Of a DNA stretch of 64,000 nucleotides, positions 10,657 through 19,307 are shown in pieces. The first letter of the stretch is position 1. The number at the start of each line of letters is the position of its first letter. The stretch lies in the NCBI GenBank assembly GCA_009829735.1, contig CM020618.1, positions 32,836,894-32,900,893 of the forward strand, read 5' to 3'. The stretch comes from Pyropia yezoensis. Taxonomy: Eukaryota; Rhodophyta; Bangiophyceae; Bangiales; Bangiaceae. The notes under the pieces were generated by a model. That model made no database searches. It was not told where the DNA came from and saw only the letters and a program-made list of their open reading frames with translations. The position numbers were made by a program, and so were the translations under genes.

Positions 10657-10845
10657 TCATATAGTTACTCCTGCCTTCCAGACGCGGGTGTGCCAGTTGA
10701 TACAATATTCAATAAATGCCATGGAAAGGATGTCGGAGGGCTCGACGAGGTCGCCGCCGACAGCCAAGCCAGCCGTGGGGCGGGAGAGCATGCCCGCGCC
10801 CCTAATGAGGGTAAACAGCGTGCCCCCATACAAGATGCCAGGCAT
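10657..10845 (-). CDS. Small putative membrane protein or first exon
   Basis: A 62-residue frame starting MPGILYGGTLFTLIRG. Codon choice is GC-ending through the first 45 codons, then changes abruptly at about 10705 to AT-rich sequence, which could mark the end of an exon or of the gene. The leader upstream of the ATG is pyrimidine-rich, and a TATA-like block shared with the LHCR gene lies about 150 nt upstream (10999-11014). The frame has one short hydrophobic segment. The product is not recognised. Confidence 0.3.
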   Translation of the reverse strand: MPGILYGGTLFTLIRGAGMLSRPTAGLAVGGDLVEPSDILSMAFIEYCINWHTRVWKAGVTI

Positions 10846-10998
10846 GAAAGAGAAAGAGCCAAGCAAATAGAGAGTGAAGTGAGAGATGGAAAGCTCCCGC
10901 CAGGGAGACCCGCGGGCAAAGAGTTGGGAAGGTGGGAGAGGCGCGAGGGCAAACGAACGTGCCGGCCGTCGATTGGCGGTGATCGTCCTGCCACGCTG

Positions 10999-11014
10999 TG
11001 CGCCTTATGCACCG
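10999..11014 (-). promoter_or_regulatory. TATA-like block shared with the LHCR promoter
   Basis: On the minus strand this reads CGGTGCATAAGGCGCA, 14 of 16 identical to the block at 2835-2850. It precedes the small ORF at 10657-10845 by about 155 nt. Core promoter function is inferred. Confidence 0.4.
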
Positions 11015-11390
11015 TCCCGAAGTGGACAGGTGGTCAGTTGGGCCGGATGCGCAAAGTAGCCCGCCCCCCCCCGCCCAACGAGGAAGCATCCCACCCGCTA
11101 GGGAGACGCATAACGGACTCACCCTCTCAAACAAGGCACACTCTGAGCTATCCGCTGAGAAAAATGGGGCTCAGAGGATAGCTCAGAGCTATCCTGCCCC
11201 GAGGACTCCATCTGAGAAACAAGAGATGGTGACATGACCTCCCTTCGGAAATGAAGGACGACAGGTACAAGTGCGCACTAATCCCAAGCCACTCTGGCCA
11301 ATCAGCCATGGATGATAAAAGCGATGCAATTATTGTTCGGCCTTGTACTATTTGTAGACCTCGTTCAATGCATTTTCAATGGGGCACAAA
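11015..11390. other. Intergenic, contains a short palindrome
   Basis: No gene is visible. A near-perfect palindrome at 11175-11195 has two 10-bp arms (AGGATAGCTC and its complement) around one base; partial copies of GAGCTATCC lie just upstream. Confidence 0.5.
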
Positions 11391-11626
11391 GACACCCCCG
11401 GGGGCCCATAGACGCCCCGGCCGGTGTGGGGAACGGACGAGTGCTCCAGCTGACGCACGCGTGCGGGATGGAATGAGTACATTTGTTCCCAACTTTCCGT
11501 GCGGAAGTGGCGCGTCCCAGCCATGCGCAACGTCCCAGATGCGGGTGGTGGCCCAATTTGACCCCTTGAGGTGCTTTAAGGATGCGCGACGTGGACGACG
11601 CGGAGGGCGGCAGTCGGTGACCGCGG
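11391..11626 (+). repeat. 334-bp tandem repeat, first unit (left part)
   Basis: The first 236 bases of a 334-bp unit. The unit is cut at 11626 by LTR element 1 and resumes at 21788. It matches the later units apart from scattered changes. Sequence before 11391 is unrelated, so this is the array edge. Confidence 0.85.
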
Positions 11627-12271
11627 TGTAGCGTAATGGAACCCAGGTTCCCGAAACCACAAACCACCAACACACACACACAGAGACCACAGTCCGAAGC
11701 CCAGGAAGGAACAGGTAAGAGCCCTTGCTGGTCCACTCGCCCGCCACGATACGAGGCGAAGGTAAACAGAACAAAAGCCCGAGGGAGAAGGAACCCAAAG
11801 CACTATTGATTTTACAAGATGGCCCCGGGGAGAACCCCGGAGCACCCCTCAAGAACCTCCCCCCCTGGCCCCTCCAGGGGCCCTGAACGAGGCCCCCAGA
11901 GGGCGCCCCCAGCGGGCCAAGTGCCAGCAAGGCACCGGCCGCTCACCGGGCCAACACACGAAAAGCAAGCGAAATCCCCCCACACACAAATGTCAATCCC
12001 CGAAAAAAACCCAGTGGGAAAAAGGGGAAAGACACGAAATCACGCAAGGAAAACAAATGCGAAAAATCAAACAAATAACCCGAAGGTCAGTATGCCCCAA
12101 CCCGGCAAGTCCACCACTCCGGGTGACCAATCAGGGCACCGGGCGTGTCGCCACTGCCCGGGCCACCGATGCAGGGACCCTCGGCCAGCGCGTGATTCCA
12201 CGTAACGCTGCCAGCCGGGTCCCAAGTCAGTTTCCCGGGTTCCAACGGTCCCAGGGGCTCAGAACGCCACA
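11627..12271 (-). repeat. 3' LTR of element 1
   Basis: 645 bp, same length as the partner at 21143-21787; the differences noticed are near 12086 and 12254. The plus-strand ends are TGTAG and CCACA. Confidence 0.93.
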
Positions 12272-12283
12272 TGGCCCCCTCAC
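12272..12283 (-). promoter_or_regulatory. Polypurine tract of element 1
   Basis: On the minus strand the bases abutting the 3' LTR read GTGAGGGGGCCA, a short purine run in the position expected for plus-strand priming. Confidence 0.6.
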
Positions 12284-12843
12284 TAGGGCCGAGCGTCCCG
12301 CCGGCCGACAGGGAGACCGGGGAGAGGGACTGGAAAGGGTCCGACAGGGTTACACCAGGGTCACAGCGAACGGGACGTGGGGCCAGTGTCTGCAAACAGT
12401 GTCCCCCCCGACAAGTGTCTCGAGGCAGAGGGTCCCGGGCAGACTGACCAGGGCGGTACGGGAGAGGGCGAGGGCCACACACAGGGTAACTAGGGGGGTG
12501 TGGCGCAGCCCGCGCCGGCCGCCCGCCTGCATTCCTCCTCCCCTCGCCCTCCCCATGTGGCGCTCGGCCCCTGGGGTGGGTGAGGAGGCGTAGGGATGCG
12601 GACGGGGGCCGGCGGCACACGGGCGCAGCCTGGGTTCCGTCGGGGTGGGGGCCTAGGGATAAGAGGGCCCTCACGGGCTCCCTCGTTCCCCGCGACCGGG
12701 ACCCCAACGCACCGTCTTCCCCGCTACGCTTCCCCGTGGGCTCCTCAATCGTTCCCTCTACCCGTTCCCCTTCCCAACGTTCCCACGCACCCGTTCCCCC
12801 TGGTACCCCACTTTCCCACACCGTGTCCCGTTACCCCGTCCCC
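12284..12843. other. Leader region of the antisense gene of element 1
   Basis: 560 bp between the polypurine tract and the antisense ORF. The frame of that ORF is open from 12580, but the sequence is simple and Pro/Arg-rich. This stretch would hold the promoter and leader of the plus-strand gene. No clear TATA box is seen. Confidence 0.4.
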
Positions 12844-14619
12844 ATGGAGCCCGGCCGCGCCGCGACGAGCGCGTCGGCTGGCAAGGGCTCGACGGTTCCT
12901 GGCGGTCCCAGCGTACCTGTGGGTGCGGCGGCACCTGAAGCCCAATGCGGTCCCATCGGTCAAGGCGCAGCGGATCAAGGGGCTCCCGGCGGTCAAGGTG
13001 TACCTGTCGCGGGATCAGGTGGGGACTACATGGAACAAGAGGAACGTGGTGCGGGTCAAGCGTACGTCACGGTCCATGGCACGGTACCCGAGGACTTTGG
13101 TCCCGAGACGGTCACCGCTTGGCGCCGGGAAGAGGCCCGCGGTTGGGTCACCGGTACCCTGGCCCATAAGGTCCTTCGAGTCGTGGACGGGTCCTGTCCC
13201 GGGAACGCGTTCCGGAAGCAGATGACCGCGATGGTCCAAGCGCGGATCCCGGTCAAGGCCGATCGGTCCCTGTCGATAACGGTGGTCCGGCACGCGGGAG
13301 AAGTTGGGTACGTGGAGCGGTTCAAGAGCATCCGGGACGAGCTCACCAAGGGGACCCTGCCTGCGGCCCCAGGTCCCGACTACATCGTGCTCCCGTCTCC
13401 CTACTTGGACCCTACTTTCTTCAAGCCATCCCATGGGGACCTTGTGATCAGTCGGCTCCATCCGGACAAGAATAGGATCCTGGTCGGCTGGCACCAGCAA
13501 GAGTTCCCGAGTTGCCCGGCTACCCTCCGTGGGCTCCACTACCTCCGGGTACCCCACTGGTTCGGTCACGTTGAGGTTCCTTTTGGGGCCCTGGTGGAAC
13601 TACCTCCGGTCCAGTGCTACTTCGGGGACCTCCTTCGTGCTTCGGACCTCTTTGCCTGGTTCGTGTTCCGGACCGAGTGGGCCACGAACTGTGCCCTTTA
13701 CGACCTGGAGCGGGCCCGTGGTTCCGGTGAGATGTGTCTCCTTCCTCGTCTCCTTCGGACCTGGATCGACCGTGTCGGGGTCCCTGATATCTGCAAGGGT
13801 CCCGGTGGCGTGGACGAGGGAGCGGCGCGGGACCTCAAGGCACTCATGGTCCTTAGTGACCGGGTGGTAGGGGCCCCTGGTCTCCGTTCACGTTTGGGTC
13901 AGGCGGCTTCCAACCGCAAGGACCGTGCTTCCTACGTCCTGGTACGGTTCGAGACCCGGGACGGGACCTGGGCGGCGCTCGTGGACGAGGACCTGGCTCC
14001 CTTGGACCTTCCTTACTCGACGGACATCTTGGACGCGCGAGAGTTTGACGGGCCCAAGGACGGGAACGTGGGCCAGTCGGATGAGATTGTGCCCGGAAGT
14101 GGGTCCGGTGGTCCTGGTGCCCCTGATGCCCCTGGTGCCCGGTCGTCGGGCTCCCTTGTTCAACGTGACCCTGCGCTGGGAAGCCGTACCGTTTTCGTGG
14201 CCAACTTGCTGGCCCATGGCGAGGTATCTGATGAAGAACTTCGGGACCTTGAGGGCAACCTGGCTACCTCAACAGTTCTAGGGCTCCGTAGTTTCTTTGG
14301 CGGGTCCGCGGACGTCTTGGCCCATGCTCACGTGGGGCCCTTGCTCTCGGCTTCCCTCCATACCACAGTCAACATTGGGTCCCGTGTAGCTGAATGGACC
14401 CGGGTCCAGGCGGGTTCCACGACGCCGGACTACAAGGGCCTGTTGGCGATCGTGGACCGTAATGGTATCCGTGGGGACCTGGGGTCAGAGTTGGCTACGG
14501 CCGAGGAGGAGGCCCGTAAGAGTTGGCATGGGGTCCGTGAGGGTTCCCGGGTCCGAGGTCGGGACGATATGGACCAAGACACTGACCCTCGTGCCGAGAG
14601 CCGGGCCCGTTACCAGTGA
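12844..14619 (+). CDS. Antisense ORF of chromovirus 1, unknown function
   Basis: A 591-residue frame on the strand opposite gag-pol, between the end of pol and the 3' LTR. ATG 12844 was chosen because upstream codons are low complexity. Residues 1-70 are Gly/Ala/Ser-rich; from about residue 75 the sequence becomes complex and protein-like (YVTVHG, FGPETVTAWRREEARGWV), with a block around DLFAWFVFRTEWATNCALYDL and a C-terminal part rich in charged residues. No RT, envelope or nuclease motif is seen. The length, uninterrupted frame and complex composition make chance unlikely. An AATAAA at 14895-14900 could serve as its poly(A) signal. Antisense genes in the same position are known in some plant Ty3/gypsy lineages such as Grande; homology to those is untested. 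Confidence 0.65.
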   Translation: MEPGRAATSASAGKGSTVPGGPSVPVGAAAPEAQCGPIGQGAADQGAPGGQGVPVAGSGGDYMEQEERGAGQAYVTVHGTVPEDFGPETVTAWRREEARGWVTGTLAHKVLRVVDGSCPGNAFRKQMTAMVQARIPVKADRSLSITVVRHAGEVGYVERFKSIRDELTKGTLPAAPGPDYIVLPSPYLDPTFFKPSHGDLVISRLHPDKNRILVGWHQQEFPSCPATLRGLHYLRVPHWFGHVEVPFGALVELPPVQCYFGDLLRASDLFAWFVFRTEWATNCALYDLERARGSGEMCLLPRLLRTWIDRVGVPDICKGPGGVDEGAARDLKALMVLSDRVVGAPGLRSRLGQAASNRKDRASYVLVRFETRDGTWAALVDEDLAPLDLPYSTDILDAREFDGPKDGNVGQSDEIVPGSGSGGPGAPDAPGARSSGSLVQRDPALGSRTVFVANLLAHGEVSDEELRDLEGNLATSTVLGLRSFFGGSADVLAHAHVGPLLSASLHTTVNIGSRVAEWTRVQAGSTTPDYKGLLAIVDRNGIRGDLGSELATAEEEARKSWHGVREGSRVRGRDDMDQDTDPRAESRARYQ

Positions 14620-15040
14620 GTCTCACAGAGGGGAGGGACCCAAGGGACCATGGATTGTTCTTGCATATGATGTTGATCCAAGGAGTCATAAAGTCTCTTT
14701 GTTTGTCAGCTCCCTTGGGACCCCTTCTTCAGTGTTGACCATAGGAACCTCCTTCCGACTTAGCCGCATAGCTGGTTCAAAGGGACCCATACCAGCCCAG
14801 ACTGGAAAATGGGGAACTAAAAAAGGGGGGGGGGAAACGGGGGAGTTCATATCCAAGGAGAACGAAGTAAATCTCCATTCCAAAAAGCAATATCAATAAA
14901 ACCCCTCCCGTGGGTTAGATGTCTTCCCCACCTACCCGGGTTGAACCCCTGACCTCTTTGTTGCCCCCTCCCGATGACTTATCCCTTAGTTCGTTCCATT
15001 GACGGACCATCATGCCTGCCCTTGTGCTTCCCTTTCAGGG
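14620..15040. other. Convergent 3' region between antisense ORF and pol
   Basis: Noncoding. It holds an AATAAA at 14895-14900 on the plus strand and a G/A-rich stretch near 14820-14845. Nothing else was recognised. Confidence 0.5.
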
Positions 15041-16072
15041 TCAATAACGGGACCACAGATCCGCACCCGGCTCAAGGTTCAAGGGCCACACAGCATAGAT
15101 AGCCTTAAAGGGTTCCAGTAGTGCCACGGCCTCTTCCTCCCGCAGTGGGGGCTCGGTACCAACACGTTCGCAGCACTGAACAACCTTAGCCCTGTCGAAC
15201 TTATGGCACAGTTCCCATGTATCCTCGGACTCTGCGTACCCCAACCAGCGGACCAGGAGCCATAGGTTCCCATCACTGTCCCGGTCGTGCCCCACAAAAC
15301 GTTCCCAGACAGAAGGGGTGCCTGAGTCTTCGTAGTCCATAGGTACAACCGGGTCTTGTGGCCCGTGTAAACGGGACGTGGAGTCAGTGTGTCCAGCAGG
15401 CGTGGGTGCCCGGGCCACATGGTCACTGCTTACCCTGTCGCGGATCCCCTCGACCAATACCGTGAATGTGTGCCCGTCCCGGTCCACGATACGATAGGGA
15501 CCCTTGACCTTCTGGTCCAACTTCTGCCGACTGTCATCATTGGTATCAACGTAGACCCAGTCCCCGATACGTAGGGCCTCGTTGACCGGAGTGACCCGCT
15601 TGTCGTACCCTCTCTTGTACCGTTTCTGTGCCAGGTCCAGGTTCTTACGGACCGTAAAGGCCAAGTTCCTTAGATGGGCCCGTCTCGCCTCTCGGACCTG
15701 TCGCGCGGTACCAGTGAACTCCTTAAGGTACGGGGAACCAGGGAGCTTGTCCAGGGCAAAGGTACGGACTCGCTCAGGGATCACGAACTCAAACGGAGCC
15801 ACACCGGTACTCTGTTGGGGCCTCGTGTTATAGGCAACCGTGAGCACGGAAACCAACTCGTCCCAATGGTCCTGGTGGTCCTCAACGTACGTGCGGAGCT
15901 GGGCCACAATGGTACGATTAAACCGTTCCACTTGTCCTTGGGTCTGGGGATGGTACGTGGTGGAGGTAACATGCTTGATCCCAAGGAGCCCGCAAACGCC
16001 ACGGAAGTATGTGGACGCTACCTGGGGCCCATTGTCCGTTAGTAGGGTCTCCGGGGGACCATAAGAAGCCAC
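15041..16072 (-). pseudogene. Chromovirus 1 integrase core (C-terminal half) and chromodomain, downstream of a nonsense codon
   Basis: Continues the upstream pol frame after a TGA at 16073-16075. It begins just before the second catalytic Asp (LLTDNGPQVAS), followed by HPQTQGQVERFNRT with the catalytic Glu. A GPYRIVDRDG segment is the SH3-like/GPY module, and a chromodomain follows (ERFVGHDRDSDG, LLVRWLGYAESEDTWE), about residues 250-310. The chromodomain would tether the integration complex to modified histones. The interrupting TGA sits where the family normally has a conserved Trp, so it is read as a mutation and not a normal gene end. Confidence 0.85.
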
Positions 16073-18145
16073 TCACGTATCCAGAAAAGCCGAGGCCACC
16101 ACTGCCGCGTCCTGGCTGCCAAGGGGAACCACTCGGGTCAGCTTAGTAAACCGGTCCACAGTGACAAGAAGGTACCGGTTCCTATTGACGGTCCAGGGTA
16201 AGGGGCCAAAGAGGTCAAGGCACACGTCCTTGAAGGGCTCCGTTGCAGGGAACAGTTTGAGCGGGTTGGTCCGCCGTCTCTCTTGGACCCTGCCCTTGGA
16301 ACACGAGGTACAGCTGGAAACAAAGGCGTGCACATCGGCCAGCATGGACTCCCAGTAAAATACCCGCCTCATAGAGGTGTACATCTTGTTCATGCCTGGG
16401 TGCCCTGCGTGTCCCGGCTCATGTTCCAAGCTCAGGACCTCTTGTTGTAGTGCCTTGGGGACCACGATCTGGACCGCTCGGTCAAGAGGAGCCAATCGTA
16501 CCAGTAACCCTTCCGGCGTCTCCCCGTACCTTGAGTTCACGTTCTGGTCCATCTCTTTCCGTAGTTCCTGGCAACGCTGGTCCTGACCTTGGGCCTCAAG
16601 GATCCTGTCGACTGTCAGAGGAGGGTACCGTGTGCCTTTCTTAAAGTTCTGCCGGGTCCAACCAGTGACAAAGTTAGCCAAGGTCAACAGCGAGGGTATC
16701 TCATCAGGTATAGGGCCCCTGTCGTATCCCGTGGTATCCAAGCGTGACATAAAGTCCGCTGCGTGATGATGTTGCCCGGGACGGGACTCAACGGTATACT
16801 GGAACTCGGCCAGCCGAAGGCGCCAGCGGGCCAAACGTCCATGGGCCCCGTCCATATGTAACATCCACTTCAGGGCCGTATGGTCCGTTCGTACCACAAA
16901 GCGTGTCCCTTCAAGGTACGGTCGTAACAGAAATAGAGCCCAAACAACAGCAAGACACTCACGTTCCGTGGTACTGTAGTTACACTCAGCCGGAGTCAGC
17001 ACACGGCTCCAGTAACCCACGGGCTTGTAGGCCCCGTCCCCTTGGTCCTGTAGCAAAACGCACCCTATCTGGGTAGCGCTAGCATCCGTATCCACGATGT
17101 ACTGACCCGTGCGTTTCAGAAGAGCCAGAACGGGAGTATGGGTCAGACGGTACTTGAGCTCCTCAAAAGCGTCCGTCTGGGCAGGGGTAAACGGTGGTAA
17201 CGGGTCTGGGACCTTGGTACTAGTCATGGCCAATAGGGGTCGGGCTACCTTGGCGTAGTCCTTGACAAAGCGCCGGTACACATTGCACATCCCTAGGAAA
17301 CTGCGAAGGTCCTTCTTGGTCCTTGGGGTCTTAGCTTCTCGGAGCCCAACCAGGTTCTTCTCGTTCACACGGAGTTGACCCTTACCAACAATGTGCCCGA
17401 GGTACTCAACTTCATCCTGGAACAAAAAGCACTTGGTAGCCTTGAGGGAAACACCGGCCCTAGCGAGTAACCCAAAGATCTCTTCCAGATGGGCCAGGTG
17501 TTCCTTATGGTCCTTGGAGAACACGATAATGTCATCCAGGTACACAAGGCACGTCTTCCACTTAACCCCAGACAGGATCATATCAATGGCCCTCTGGAAC
17601 GTAGCCGGGGCGTTGGTAAGACCAAATGGGAGCCGGATGTATCTGAAGGTTCCTTCGTGACAAGTAAACGTAGTCTTGTCTTGGTCCTCAGGAGCCACAG
17701 AGATCTGCCAGTAACCACAGTTGGCGTCCAGCATGGAAAACACGGTAGCCTCTCCCAGGAAATCGATACAATCGTCCATGCGTGGTAACGGGTAGGTATC
17801 CTTGACCGTGACCTCGTTCAAGCGCCGGTAATCCACACAGAACCTAGGGGTACCATCGGCCTTCGGAACCAAAACAACCGGGAAGGACCACTCAGCCTGG
17901 GACGGTTCAATGACCCCGAGCCGGGTCTGCTTCTCCACTTGTTTCTTGATAAGGTCCCGATGATGGAGCCCGGTGCGGTACGGTTGGGACCGAATGGGTT
18001 TGGCCCCTTCCTTGAGGGTAATCCGGTGAGGGGTCACATCAATGCGTCCCAGTTGCCCGCTCCATAGGTCCTTGTAACGGTCCAAAAGTTCACGCACAGA
18101 CTGGTGTAGCTCAGGCGGGATCAGTTCATACGCGACCTTGGGCAT
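16073..18145 (-). CDS. Chromovirus 1 reverse transcriptase, RNase H and N-terminal integrase
   Basis: 690 residues. RT motifs: RFCVDYRRLN, FGLTNAPATFQRAID and the catalytic YLDD at about residue 202. RNase H follows with YIVDTDAS, TERECLAVVWAL and RTDHTALKW. Then the integrase zinc region (HEPGHAGHPGMNKM ... CTSC) and the first catalytic Asp in DVCLDLFGPLP. It ends at an in-frame TGA (16073-16075) inside the integrase. Its frame differs from that of the protease ORF upstream: the frame is open back to about 18235, overlapping the protease end, and ATG 18143-18145 lies 16 nt after the protease stop. Expression therefore needs a +1 shift or reinitiation. Confidence 0.9.
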   Translation of the reverse strand: MPKVAYELIPPELHQSVRELLDRYKDLWSGQLGRIDVTPHRITLKEGAKPIRSQPYRTGLHHRDLIKKQVEKQTRLGVIEPSQAEWSFPVVLVPKADGTPRFCVDYRRLNEVTVKDTYPLPRMDDCIDFLGEATVFSMLDANCGYWQISVAPEDQDKTTFTCHEGTFRYIRLPFGLTNAPATFQRAIDMILSGVKWKTCLVYLDDIIVFSKDHKEHLAHLEEIFGLLARAGVSLKATKCFLFQDEVEYLGHIVGKGQLRVNEKNLVGLREAKTPRTKKDLRSFLGMCNVYRRFVKDYAKVARPLLAMTSTKVPDPLPPFTPAQTDAFEELKYRLTHTPVLALLKRTGQYIVDTDASATQIGCVLLQDQGDGAYKPVGYWSRVLTPAECNYSTTERECLAVVWALFLLRPYLEGTRFVVRTDHTALKWMLHMDGAHGRLARWRLRLAEFQYTVESRPGQHHHAADFMSRLDTTGYDRGPIPDEIPSLLTLANFVTGWTRQNFKKGTRYPPLTVDRILEAQGQDQRCQELRKEMDQNVNSRYGETPEGLLVRLAPLDRAVQIVVPKALQQEVLSLEHEPGHAGHPGMNKMYTSMRRVFYWESMLADVHAFVSSCTSCSKGRVQERRRTNPLKLFPATEPFKDVCLDLFGPLPWTVNRNRYLLVTVDRFTKLTRVVPLGSQDAAVVASAFLDT

Positions 18146-18161
18146 CTGGACCGGGGTTCCG

Positions 18162-19307
18162 TCAGGCTTCTTGTCCGTCGTGTCCGGACAGCTCAGGGAC
18201 CGTGGTTCCGGCGGGTCCCTTGGGAGTCACGTCCCCCGGTGCCGACGCTTGGCTCAACGGGTTCCCTTGCTCTGGCCCCAGGGTGACAAGTGGTGCGGCC
18301 CCCTCGCTAGGGGCCGACAAGTAATCTGCAGGGACCTCGAGCACGGGACCATCGTACGGTATGGCCACGCCAATGGCAAAGATCTTTGGCAGGTTGACAG
18401 CCCGGTCCGAGATGTTCATAACATGGATCCGAAAGTCCCGTCGGGTCCGTATCGTAGCCAGTGCGTTGTGTAAACGGAGCCCCTTCTTAGCCATCTTATG
18501 GGGCCTCTCGTACAATAAACACTTCCCATTGGTACCGCACTTAACATAAACCGCTTGTAGGGACCGGGGAGCCAAAGTCACGCCCTTGGATAGGTACAGG
18601 GCTGAGGGATCTTGACGTACAGGGTTGCCCTTGACCGGAAAAGCACTCTGGGCCTTGCCCTCCCAGGTCCTCTTGGCGTAGGACAGGAACCCAAGGTTCC
18701 AAAGGACCGACTCGGTCCCAGGGTAGATGGCCTTGACATGTTTCTTTTGGAAGTCCATCCCAAGGATCAAAGGGACAAAAAGGGCCCTGACAACAAGGAA
18801 CTCAAACTCCATCGGCTTTCCGTTGACAATGACCGATAGTTCCAGGACTCCCCGGGCCTTGAGCAGTTGCCCGGAAGCGTCACAAACATGGGTAGACTTA
18901 GGAGCCCTAGAAGCCAATCGTTGCCATCCACAGGGTAAGATGTCCTCGCGTACCACACTGGGTCCCGCACCTGTGTCCAAAATGGTCGTCGTTTCCATGG
19001 GGTCCTCTTGGTCCAAACGTACAAAAGCATTCAAAGCAAAGTTCCTCTTACGCAGTACAAGCAAGGTGCCCTTGAACCCATATGGCTTCTTCATTCCCAT
19101 TCGACGTCGGAGCCCAGACTTGGACCGCCGTGCCAAAGAGGGTAAACAGGAACAAGGGGTGGGCAAAACAATAGGAGACTCAGAGCGAACAGGTACAATG
19201 GAGCCCTTGAAGATCTTCGAGAACCCCAGCTTAGTCGCAAACGAGCAGGTACTATCCCGACGATGGGGAGGGGACCTCTTGGGTCCGCCCCTCGTTACTC
19301 TTTTCCC
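18162..19307 (-). CDS. Chromovirus 1 aspartic protease region
   Basis: Read in the -1 frame relative to gag, entered at the GGGAAAA site at 19301-19307. The active-site motif ILDTGAGPSVV lies about 120 residues in, with flap- and GMDF-like strands downstream (LILGMDF). It processes Gag-Pol and acts as a dimer. A C-terminal extension of about 170 residues links it to RT. There is no ATG near the open end, consistent with expression by frameshifting and not independent initiation. Confidence 0.85.
   Translation of the reverse strand, partial: GKRVTRGGPKRSPPHRRDSTCSFATKLGFSKIFKGSIVPVRSESPIVLPTPCSCLPSLARRSKSGLRRRMGMKKPYGFKGTLLVLRKRNFALNAFVRLDQEDPMETTTILDTGAGPSVVREDILPCGWQRLASRAPKSTHVCDASGQLLKARGVLELSVIVNGKPMEFEFLVVRALFVPLILGMDFQKKHVKAIYPGTESVLWNLGFLSYAKRTWEGKAQSAFPVKGNPVRQDPSALYLSKGVTLAPRSLQAVYVKCGTNGKCLLYERPHKMAKKGLRLHNALATIRTRRDFRIHVMNISDRAVNLPKIFAIGVAIPYDGPVLEVPADYLSAPSEGAAPLVTLGPEQGNPLSQASAPGDVTPKGPAGTTVPELSGHDGQEA
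19268..19307 (-). promoter_or_regulatory. -1 ribosomal frameshift signal, gag to protease
   Basis: The heptamer GGGAAAA (sense, 19307 to 19301) is in the X XXY YYZ phase relative to gag and is followed by GAG and the TAA stop. Seven bases after the heptamer is a stem: GAGGGG (19293-19288) pairing with CCCCTC (19273-19268) around a 14-nt loop. The -1 frame leads directly into the protease. Confidence 0.75.

Noticed and set aside
14915-14990. tRNA-like GGGGTTCAACCCGGG on the minus strand
   Set aside because: Fits a B box, but no A box or acceptor stem at the right distance could be found.
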